64,000 bases of DNA from Acidovorax radicis N35 (lineage in GTDB: Bacteria > Pseudomonadota > Gammaproteobacteria > Burkholderiales > Burkholderiaceae_C): the NCBI RefSeq assembly GCF_000204195.1, contig NZ_AFBG01000006.1, forward strand, positions 1 to 64,000, in the 5' to 3' direction. The notes beneath the pieces were generated by a model. The model was not told the DNA's origin. It saw nothing but the letters and a program-made list of their open reading frames with translations, and ran no database searches. This document shows, one piece after another, positions 24,056 through 31,869 of this stretch. A program made the position numbers and the translations under genes. Numbering within the stretch: the first letter of the stretch is position 1; each line of letters opens with the position of its first letter.

Positions 24056-27000
24056 GGCGTTTTCTGAACCGTGCGCGCGCCATCGGCTGCATTGCTGTTG
24101 TTGTTGCTGTCATTGGCGGCCAGAAGGCCCAGGCGCACGCTTTCCAGATACAGCTTCAGCCAGATCGCATACCCCACGTCTTCCGACCAATAGAACCTGC
24201 GTACCGAGGCGGTGAGATCGTTGTGGTACAGCAAAGGCGGATTCAGCTTGACCAGCGAGAAGTCATTTTTCGACAGCTCCTGCAACAACCCAAGAACCTC
24301 CGCTGACGTGGGCGCCTTGCCGGTGCCCCCCTCCAGCCGCTGCAGCATGTGGCCCGCGTTCAGCCAGATTTCTTGCCCTGGTACGGCCGTTTGCAAACGC
24401 GATGGGGGCAGGTGCAAATCACAGCCAACGGCTTTCATGTCGGCCTGGCGCATGGCGGGTACCAGCGGAGCCCTTCGGTAATAAACCCAGAGGCGGTCCT
24501 GGTCGATGGCGTGGCGAAGTGCGCTGCACAGCGGCTGGGCCGCCGGTGGGTCGGCCTGCGCCAGCCACATCAGCACATGCATCTGGATGGCCACGTCGGT
24601 GGGATTCGGGTCGGCGCCCGGGTCGATGCACCGGTATTCATTGCGTTGCCCCAGCCAGGTTTTGTACAGGCCTTCGGCGGTGCGGTACTGCATCAGCGCC
24701 GCCAGGGCGGGTGATCGCAGTGCATCGGCGCCGGGCGCCAGCCTCCAAACCAGGGCGGTATCGTCGGAATCGGGCGTGATGGGGCACAGCCCGTGTGCGG
24801 TCATGGCAGCGCCGTCAGGCCGGCCGTGGTATCGAACGAGTCCGTTGGCCTCGATCTGGTTGCGCAGATGGGTGCGTGCCCGTTCCAGGCTTCCTCCCAG
24901 CCCGGCGGGGCCAGGCTTTGGGCCGAGAACATCGACCACCATCGATGTGACGTAGGTGTTCATCTCCAGCTTCGGCTTTTCAAAGCGCTCTTCGCTGGTG
25001 TAGGAGGTCAGCCAGTAGCCTTCAACCTGCTGGCGGCGGCTGATCAGGCCCACCGCCTTGAGCGCGCTGTGTGCCAATTCGCCGTGGCGCGTGGGGCTGG
25101 GGTCTTGCCCCCCTTTGTCGGGCGAAGTTGACCGCGTCGCGCCCGCGGCCGCAACTTGCGCCTGTTCGATGCGAATCTCGTGAAGGCCGATCACCAGGTT
25201 CCGGGTATCTCCATTGGGCAGCGGCTTGATCGTGGCGGTATCCGTTGCAAAGAAACTGAGGGTGTTCCGCCCCGCATGGAGACGGGTGCGTGCCACGACG
25301 GAAGCCTTCCCCCGGAAGGTGTGTTCACCACTCACAGGGATGCCGCCATGCAGCACCATGACCCGGCGGTCGGGCGCCGTCAGGCCGTGGCCCGGGGATA
25401 CATCGAACCGGATGTCCACATCGCGGTCTTCCCGGGACCACAGCGCGAACTCGATGCCCTCGGCATGCCCCTGCCCCATCCACAGGAACCCATGCTCTCT
25501 GCGCCCAAGATTCTCAATGGGCCACGGTGTCTCCAGTGAGGCTGGGTCGATCCCCACCTTGGTTTTGAGGGCGTCGTCGATCCTGATCAATGGCGCAGCG
25601 GGGGGCGCTTCCGCCGTCTGGAAGGGCCGCTCGTTCACCAAAGCGGTGCCGCTGACTTCGAACAACCGCATGCTGGGTGTCTTGAGGGGGATGGCCTTCA
25701 GTCCGGCTTGTACGGTCAGCCACTTCACCATTTCGCGGGTATCGACGGTCGGGAACCACTCGAAGAACACCTGGTTGTCGTTCTGGATCAAGACGTGGGT
25801 CACTTTTTCCGCTGCAATCAACCGGCCCATTCGTTCCGGATCAAAAGGCCCCGTGCCCCAAGGGATCACCGCATTGGAAAAACCTGTTTCTGGTGAAAAG
25901 AGTGAATAGTCGCGGGCATCCTGGTTTCCTACGAAAAGAATGCGGGAGCCCGTCGGCATCATCGACCCGGTAATTTCCTCGAAAGGCTCGCTGCGCAGTT
26001 TTTCCGACGCGGGTGCTGCAATCGCCTGTACGGCGTCGTAAGCCAGCGCCCTCATGGGTTGGTATGCAGAATAGGCGACCACCATCGCAACGAGAGCCTG
26101 GGCAAATTTCTTTGTCGAAAGGTGCGGTGCGACCAAGGCAATGCCGATGGGCAGCAGCAATGCATAAGGGCCGATGAGAAATCGCCCAGGCACTTCAGAC
26201 TGGGCCATCCACCGCGCGCCAAAAAGAACGGCTCCCAGCAACGGAATGGCCAGCAGCGTTTGTGCTGAAACCGCAGTCAGCCTCACGTGTGGCCAGGTTG
26301 TCACCACGTTGCGAATCAGAAGCGGCGCGGCGATCAGCAACACAGGAATCCACAGCAGCCCCCACAACGAAAACCGTGTGGAGTGCTCTGGCAACGAATA
26401 CACGAAACTACCTGGCCACGAGCCCTTGTTTTCACCCGCCAGGGGGGCACCTGCGCCCACGGAATAAATGAATTGGTTGGCTGCGCTGCTGATGCGGGAC
26501 CGTGTTTCGGACGAAGCCGGAACGTCCGGCAACTCCAGGAGCAAGAATACAAAACGAACGGCGTGTGTGTAAATCACCTGCGGTGTGATATCCGCCTGCA
26601 CAACCCGCCAGACTTCCTGGGGGCCCAGGGGATGCTGGTACAGCGCCGTGTTGAATGCCAATGGAATGAGCAGCGAACTCAAAACACCCGCACACACCCA
26701 TCCTGCGGCGAGGGCCTTGAATCGCACCGTGAATGGAAATGGACCCGGTGCCCACCACAAGATCAGCAGCAAGCTGGGGATGATCGATACAGGAAAAGAC
26801 CGGACATTGATGCTCAATACCGTAAAAATCCCCAGGAAAAAATACTTGAGCTTCGATCCGTCAGGCTGGGTGCAAATGGAAACCACCCAATAGGCAACAC
26901 CCAGCAAGGTGACGATGGACCAGATTTCTGGCTTGAGCCCCGTTGCACTGAATGCTACAAGCGGCGTGGATATCAAAATCAGCACACCCACCAGAGCAAC

Positions 27001-27636
27001 CGTCTGGCTTAATTTCAACGCACGCAATAGATAATATTGGCCCATTGCGGCCAGCGGGAATGCCAGCCAAAACACAAGGCGGCCCACGGCCTCGGCTTTC
27101 GTCAGCAGCACCGGCCACAGAAAAAACAACTCACTGCCAAAGGGAATCATCGTCTGCCGGATGTTGTGCGTGTCAAACGGGAATACCGTCTGGTGCTGAA
27201 TCCAGTAGATGACCCGTGAGGCGTGGTACATCCTGTCGTCGTAATTTTGAATAGGGGTTGCGGCCTGCATCACCAGCGACACGAAGAGGATCGCGCAAAT
27301 GGCAACCAGTGTTATCACCCCCCACTGTGACAATCCCATCCAAAATGCTGCCAGCCTTGCGCGCTGCCCTCCCCACGCCTCCAGAAAACCACGAAGCGTG
27401 GGCCGGCCCATACTCTTGGTGAATTGCAAGGTGGCAATACAAACAAGCACTTGAAGCAGCATCCACGCCGCTGGATTCAATTTGTGAACCAGGGAAGTCA
27501 GGCTTGCAAGCGCGCCAACCTGAAGCATCACGCTTGCAATAAAAATCCAGAAACCGTCGGCCGGCGACCTGGCAAAGCGTGAGGCCCAACGCTGCGAAGG
27601 CCATATAATCAACAGAAAAGAAATGAAGAAAATCAT
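24052..27636 (-). CDS. giant membrane protein: GT-C-like glycosyltransferase fused to a terpene-cyclase-like domain
   Basis: 1194 residues. About 1-540 hold roughly a dozen membrane segments with a GT-C-like first loop, NYDDRMYHASRVIYWIQHQ (131-149), whose acidic pair suits a polyprenyl-phosphate-sugar transferase. About 555-665 is soluble. About 715-825 is beta-rich. About 850-1180 is helical and carries QxxxGxW (Q869-W875) and PDSDDTA (DxDD at 956-959), the two signatures of class II terpene/squalene cyclase toroids. It is first in an operon with UbiA and GT2 genes. The membrane GT-C reading is fairly firm; the cyclase-like reading rests on motifs. I know no characterised protein with this architecture. 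Confidence 0.8.
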   Translation of the reverse strand: MIFFISFLLIIWPSQRWASRFARSPADGFWIFIASVMLQVGALASLTSLVHKLNPAAWMLLQVLVCIATLQFTKSMGRPTLRGFLEAWGGQRARLAAFWMGLSQWGVITLVAICAILFVSLVMQAATPIQNYDDRMYHASRVIYWIQHQTVFPFDTHNIRQTMIPFGSELFFLWPVLLTKAEAVGRLVFWLAFPLAAMGQYYLLRALKLSQTVALVGVLILISTPLVAFSATGLKPEIWSIVTLLGVAYWVVSICTQPDGSKLKYFFLGIFTVLSINVRSFPVSIIPSLLLILWWAPGPFPFTVRFKALAAGWVCAGVLSSLLIPLAFNTALYQHPLGPQEVWRVVQADITPQVIYTHAVRFVFLLLELPDVPASSETRSRISSAANQFIYSVGAGAPLAGENKGSWPGSFVYSLPEHSTRFSLWGLLWIPVLLIAAPLLIRNVVTTWPHVRLTAVSAQTLLAIPLLGAVLFGARWMAQSEVPGRFLIGPYALLLPIGIALVAPHLSTKKFAQALVAMVVAYSAYQPMRALAYDAVQAIAAPASEKLRSEPFEEITGSMMPTGSRILFVGNQDARDYSLFSPETGFSNAVIPWGTGPFDPERMGRLIAAEKVTHVLIQNDNQVFFEWFPTVDTREMVKWLTVQAGLKAIPLKTPSMRLFEVSGTALVNERPFQTAEAPPAAPLIRIDDALKTKVGIDPASLETPWPIENLGRREHGFLWMGQGHAEGIEFALWSREDRDVDIRFDVSPGHGLTAPDRRVMVLHGGIPVSGEHTFRGKASVVARTRLHAGRNTLSFFATDTATIKPLPNGDTRNLVIGLHEIRIEQAQVAAAGATRSTSPDKGGQDPSPTRHGELAHSALKAVGLISRRQQVEGYWLTSYTSEERFEKPKLEMNTYVTSMVVDVLGPKPGPAGLGGSLERARTHLRNQIEANGLVRYHGRPDGAAMTAHGLCPITPDSDDTALVWRLAPGADALRSPALAALMQYRTAEGLYKTWLGQRNEYRCIDPGADPNPTDVAIQMHVLMWLAQADPPAAQPLCSALRHAIDQDRLWVYYRRAPLVPAMRQADMKAVGCDLHLPPSRLQTAVPGQEIWLNAGHMLQRLEGGTGKAPTSAEVLGLLQELSKNDFSLVKLNPPLLYHNDLTASVRRFYWSEDVGYAIWLKLYLESVRLGLLAANDSNNNSNAADGARTVQKTP

Positions 27637-27954
27637 ATATTCATGCGATATTTATATCAATTCGCATTAATATAAAATTATCAATCAGCACTGTTGATTT
27701 TATAAAACAGATGGTTACCAGTGTGAATATAACATGCCGCCTCACTGCGCATCATCTCGTGGTTATCCGAAAGATCGGCGCAAATACTCCGCAAGCATGC
27801 CGTGAGCGGGTGCGAAAGGCCATGCCCGTGGGGGAAACCCACTCCATCGGTCCCGCAATTTGGCACTGGCACATGAACGAAACGGCCGATCTGCGCCAAC
27901 CGTCCCCGGGAAAGCACTTCCTTGCGTCGCACCCGGTCTGCAAGACCGCGCCGC
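27637..27954. other. 318-base gap upstream of the GT-C/UbiA operon
   Basis: The first 90 bases (27637-27725) are strongly AT-rich and probably hold the minus-strand promoter of the large operon, though no clear -35/-10 pair at good spacing was found. A small inverted repeat (AATCA...TGATT, 27685-27701) lies there. The remainder is GC-rich with no gene I can support. Confidence 0.4.
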
Positions 27955-28425
27955 TCAGCCGGTGTAGGGTCCTTTGACTTCGCCCCATCCCCACCGGGGC
28001 ATCGGGGCGTTCTCGTCGACGGATGCGCCCGGCTGCGAATTGATCACGGCCAGGCGCGAACCCCATTCCAGGTAGCCCACCAGCGCGGACCGGAACTCCG
28101 GGTCTTCCGGCATGCCCAACTCGTCTGCCGTGTCCAGCAGAAGGCCCACCCATTGCCGCCGCTGCGCCTGCGTGAGGTGCCGGTTCAGGTGCTGCTGGAT
28201 CATGTGGGGGTGCCCGCCGTGGTGCGCGGAATAGGCCGCCGGGCCACCCAGCACCTCCGCCAGAAATGCCGCCACATGGGCCGGATGCTCGGCCCCCATG
28301 TGTGCGAAGACCGGCGCCAGCACCGCATCGTCGTGAACACGCTCGTAGAAACGGGTGGTCAAGCGGGTGAGTGCCTCCATGCCGCCAAGCCATTCATAGA
28401 GGGTGGGGATCTGTGGATCGGTCAT
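27955..28425 (-). CDS. truncated haemoglobin, group II-like
   Basis: A 156-residue 2/2 globin. The opening TLYEWLGGMEALTRLTTRFYERV and HDDAVLAPVFAHMGAEHPAHVAAFLAEVLGGP are the group II pattern; the proximal His is probably in HLNRHLTQAQRRQW, and GWGEVKGPY closes the protein. Group II truncated haemoglobins bind O2, NO or sulfide and help detoxify NO or peroxide in the cytosol. It lies between the GT-C operon and an IPTL-CTERM gene, with no evident functional link. Confidence 0.92.
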   Translation of the reverse strand: MTDPQIPTLYEWLGGMEALTRLTTRFYERVHDDAVLAPVFAHMGAEHPAHVAAFLAEVLGGPAAYSAHHGGHPHMIQQHLNRHLTQAQRRQWVGLLLDTADELGMPEDPEFRSALVGYLEWGSRLAVINSQPGASVDENAPMPRWGWGEVKGPYTG

Positions 28426-28615
28426 GTGCGGAAATGGGTGGTGGTGAGGACGAACGGGGGAGATCGCTCAGCAGGCCGGGACAGCCTCTCCGAAACATGG
28501 CGTTTTTGGGCGAGGTGCGGCGGGATCGCTCCCCCGAGCTTCGATGATTTGCACCTGTCGAGCCACCAGCTCCGCCAAAAGAGGTGCGCTGAACGGATGT
28601 GCGACCAGCACCGTA

Positions 28616-28633
28616 TTGTTGTTGTTGTTGTTG
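28616..28633. repeat. (TTG)6 trinucleotide repeat
   Basis: Six perfect TTG units end exactly at the stop codon of the IPTL-CTERM gene. They lie outside the coding region, so length change would not shift that frame. Confidence 0.7.
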
Positions 28634-29341
28634 TCAGCGCTGCCCATGCGCCAAGCGCTTGCCGTCACGGCGCTGCAGCCGCTGAAATGCAACTATCACC
28701 ATCCACCCCGCCATGGCCATCAACGCCCACTCGGAAAGGGTCGGTATGGAGGAAGCTGCCACCGCAGCAGACCACACCAGCGAAACAGGGATTGCAGAAG
28801 AGGTGCTGGTATCGCTGCCGGCGAAGCCGCATGAATCTGCCACGCCGGCGGTGGAAACAGCGATCCCACTGCAGAACATGTTGTGCCTTGCAGCTGTGGT
28901 GCTGGTCTCGAAGAAGGAAAACCGGTCGCCGATGTTGTGGGGCGCTGCGCCCGAAATCCAGCGCTGGATAAGAATGTTCACCCCCGTAATTGCCCCGCTC
29001 GCATCGGTCGTGACCCGGAAGTTCCAGACCCGGGTATTCGGGTCTGTATGGGTGTATGTGGTCAGGCCATCTGAAAAACTGAAGGCCGACACCAAGGCGC
29101 CCAACTGCGCAGACGCCAGGTTGGCTGCCAGCGGCGCGGTGGTGGTGAACGAGCCAGACGTGCTCATCGCCGCGGTGAAGTTCTGGCACGGTGGCGTGCC
29201 GCACACCGTGAAGTTGGTGAAACCCGTGTAGTTGCCTGCAGCGGTGGCCACGTAAGTGGTGGACTGCGCTTGGGCAGCCCCCACTGCGCCCAGCAAACAA
29301 GCAAGTGATCCCAGCCACTTCCAGACACTTTTTTTGAACAT
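28634..29341 (-). CDS. IPTL-CTERM surface/secreted protein
   Basis: A 235-residue protein with a signal peptide (about 1-25, cleavage near AQAQ), a Thr/Ser-rich beta-like body with two probable disulfide pairs (CGTPPC; CSG...DSCG), and a C-terminal sorting signal IPTLSEWALMAMAG, then hydrophobic residues and a basic tail (QRLQRR). This IPTL-CTERM tripartite end is recognised by exosortase-like systems. No sorting enzyme is in the window. The body has no recognised domain. Confidence 0.88.
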   Translation of the reverse strand: MFKKSVWKWLGSLACLLGAVGAAQAQSTTYVATAAGNYTGFTNFTVCGTPPCQNFTAAMSTSGSFTTTAPLAANLASAQLGALVSAFSFSDGLTTYTHTDPNTRVWNFRVTTDASGAITGVNILIQRWISGAAPHNIGDRFSFFETSTTAARHNMFCSGIAVSTAGVADSCGFAGSDTSTSSAIPVSLVWSAAVAASSIPTLSEWALMAMAGWMVIVAFQRLQRRDGKRLAHGQR

Positions 29342-29938
29342 TTTTTGGTTTCCACGGTTGTGAGCACGTTGCGCCGCCCCGGGTACTTGGTCCCCGTTGA
29401 CTGCTCCGATCGCTGCCCCTGCCAGCCTCGGCGCCTCAATATGTTACCCGTGCGGGCCGCGCGCGTGCCCCTCCGGATTCGGGCTCGGCGTATCCCGCTT
29501 GACCCGCCTCTGCTCTGGGCATCGTGACCGGTCTTCCAACCAGCATCTTTGAATTCGTCGCAGACGTGCTGGTGTTCAGGTGCCAGCGCGCCAAACTCTG
29601 GAGAGCCAGTTTTTCGTCCTGATCAAGGCAAGGCCCCTTGGATTGGCTGGCGCCAAGCGTGCCCCATCCGTCAAGGCCTGCCACGGTCAACGCAAAGCCG
29701 GGGTACTATTGTTTGCTATGTTTACGATAGCTAATGGCGCTTGATGAACAAGCGCAGAAGTCCAAAAACATGTTCGATTACCGGCATCCAATGGAGGCAG
29801 CAGCCATCGACCAGCAATAACCCCCTGGTCCCAGGCACAAGCGCACTGGAAGCACCCCAGCGAAACCACCGAAAACCAGAAGGGGATGAGGAAGGCAAGC
29901 CATGCGACAGCCTCGCAGGCAATTGTCCCTGACACGCT
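29342..29938. other. 597-base gap without a supported gene
   Basis: Between the divergently oriented IPTL-CTERM and downstream GGDEF genes. It holds palindromic repeat copy G (29709-29765). Short open frames here lack ribosome sites, family features and consistent codon usage, so none is called. Confidence 0.5.
29709..29765 (+). repeat. GCGCTT/AAGCGC palindromic repeat, copy G
   Basis: GATAGCTAATGGCGCTTG, a short loop, then AAGCGCAGAAG and an A-rich tail. Intergenic and somewhat diverged, but with the same order of elements as the other copies. Confidence 0.65.
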
Positions 29939-31561
29939 TTATTGAAACACGCACACGCCCAATGACTGACTTTTGGCCCGGTACATGGCGGTGTCTGCAG
30001 CGCGCAGGTAGTCGTCGACCGTCGCCAGCCTGGATGCGCTGCTGGCCAATCCGATACTCGCACCACTGATCACGGTGTGCCTGCCAATCACGTAAGGCAC
30101 TTCCAGGGCGGCGGCAATCTGCCCAGCGCGTTGGCTGGCTTCAGCGGGATCAATGGACTCCAACAGCACATTGAACTCGTCGCCACCCATGCGGGCGACC
30201 AGATCCACCGCCCGCACGCAGGATTCGAGCCGCCGTGCCACCTGTTGCAACAGCTGGTCGCCCACATGGTGCCCGTAGCTGTCATTGACGGCTTTGAAAC
30301 TGTTGAGATCCAGCAGCAGCACGGCGAACATCGTGGCTCCATCGCGTGCCGGCACGCCATCACCGTTCACCACCTCGTTCTGGTGCAGTGCGATGAGATG
30401 CGCGAGGCGATCGCGGAACAACGGCCGGCCGGGCAAGTTGGTCAGCGCATCGTAGGAACTGCCACGTTCGGCCAGATCGCTCAACGACCCTGCCATGCGC
30501 ACCGCAACGCCGTCTTCGAACTCGGCGAGCCCGCGCCAATTGACCCACACCAGCCGCCCCGCCCCGTGGAACGCGCGGAAATCCACCGAAAAGTTCGGGC
30601 TGTTCCCCGATAGGTGCCTGCGGTAGGCCTCCTGCACGCGCACGCGATCCTCGGGATCGATAAGCTGCTCGAGAAAGCGCCAGCCTCCGTCATGCACATG
30701 ATCGCGGCTACCCAGCCCGACGATCTGGAGAAAACGCCCGGACACATGCAGGGCGTCCGTTCGCAAGTCCCAATCCCAGATGCCGTCATTGGATCCGCGC
30801 GTCGCCAGCGAATAGCGGTTTTCGGAGCGCAACAACTCGAGTTCGGTGTTCTTCTGCTGGGTGACGTCGATCATCAGGCCGATCATGCGGTTCGGCCGCC
30901 CCGGCTCGACCACTGCACGGCACAGATCACGCACCCACACGACCTTGCCGGACTTGGCAATCAGCCGATAACTCATCTCGTAGGCATGGCTGTGCGTGGC
31001 GTTGTATGCGGCATCGTCGATCAGCAGGGCCTGCTCCAGATCATCGGGATGCACATGCGCCCGCCAGAAGCCCGGGTCAGACCGCCACTCCTCCACGGAG
31101 TAACCGAACAACCGTTCGACCTGCGGGCTCAGGAAGGTATTGCCCACGCCGATTTCAGCTTCCCACACCACGCCATCAATGGTTTCCAGCAAGCGCAGAA
31201 AGCGCTGGCGAATTTCCACCAGCACCTGCTCGGTGACCTCGGTGATCTCGATCAGGACACCCTGGCGGCTTATCACCCGATCCGCCGCATCCGTCTCCGG
31301 GTGGAGCTGCAGACGCACCCAGCGATAGTCCGCGTCGGCAAAGCGCAAGCGGAATACTGGCATGCCCGAGCGCATGGTGCCGATGTCGTCGGGATGCACG
31401 AATTCAAGCAATGACCTGCCAAGCGCCGACGCCACCGAATGGCCGGTGAGCTTGTGCCACGCCGGATTCAGATAAGTGATCTCCCACAGCGCATCGGTTT
31501 GCACCACCGCCTCGGGTAACAATTGCAGCAGTTTTGCGGACGGCGTGGGAGTGGTGGGCAT
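29939..31561 (-). CDS. diguanylate cyclase with three PAS domains
   Basis: 540 residues: three PAS modules (about 10-115, 125-235, 250-360), each with the PAS_3-like WxxxVHPDD or equivalent, then a GGDEF domain (about 372-540). The active site is intact (RMGGDEF), and the product-inhibition I-site RAVD sits five residues before it, so this should be an active, feedback-inhibited cyclic-di-GMP synthase. No membrane segment is present, so it is a cytosolic sensor. The PAS ligand is unknown. The N-terminal start has a weak ribosome site. Confidence 0.93.
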   Translation of the reverse strand: MPTTPTPSAKLLQLLPEAVVQTDALWEITYLNPAWHKLTGHSVASALGRSLLEFVHPDDIGTMRSGMPVFRLRFADADYRWVRLQLHPETDAADRVISRQGVLIEITEVTEQVLVEIRQRFLRLLETIDGVVWEAEIGVGNTFLSPQVERLFGYSVEEWRSDPGFWRAHVHPDDLEQALLIDDAAYNATHSHAYEMSYRLIAKSGKVVWVRDLCRAVVEPGRPNRMIGLMIDVTQQKNTELELLRSENRYSLATRGSNDGIWDWDLRTDALHVSGRFLQIVGLGSRDHVHDGGWRFLEQLIDPEDRVRVQEAYRRHLSGNSPNFSVDFRAFHGAGRLVWVNWRGLAEFEDGVAVRMAGSLSDLAERGSSYDALTNLPGRPLFRDRLAHLIALHQNEVVNGDGVPARDGATMFAVLLLDLNSFKAVNDSYGHHVGDQLLQQVARRLESCVRAVDLVARMGGDEFNVLLESIDPAEASQRAGQIAAALEVPYVIGRHTVISGASIGLASSASRLATVDDYLRAADTAMYRAKSQSLGVCVFQ

Positions 31562-31869
31562 GCAGGGCTATTGCAAATGGGTCAGATTCATGCAGGGCCG
31601 CGCCGAACAAGTCCTTCGCGCGTCGCGCAACCCGGCGTTGGGCGGCCTGCTGCGGTGCCAATCCCATTTCCGAATCGGGTGCGCGTCATCACCGGGACTG
31701 AGGCAGCGTCGCCTTGGCGGATCGAAAAATCAACCACGTCAAAGCGAGTATGGCATGCATCCAAGTCACCTTTGGACTCGGTGGCTTGGGTGGTTTGGGG
31801 CCGGGAGGCGTGCGAGCCAGTAACGCCCTCCTCCGCCGCTGGCTCGCTCACATCACGACGGCATCCCCG
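31562..31869. other. 308-base gap
   Basis: Between the GGDEF gene start and the TonB receptor stop, both on the minus strand. I see no gene, clear hairpin-plus-T terminator or repeat here; it probably holds the GGDEF promoter. Confidence 0.4.

Noticed and set aside
28468..28692. A 74-codon minus-strand ORF containing an Asn run encoded by the TTG repeat
   Set aside because: It overlaps the 3' end of the well-supported IPTL-CTERM gene in another frame, lacks a ribosome site, and shows no family features.
29436..29932. Several short ORFs on both strands in the 597-base gap
   Set aside because: No ribosome sites, domains or consistent codon usage; one starts within repeat copy G.
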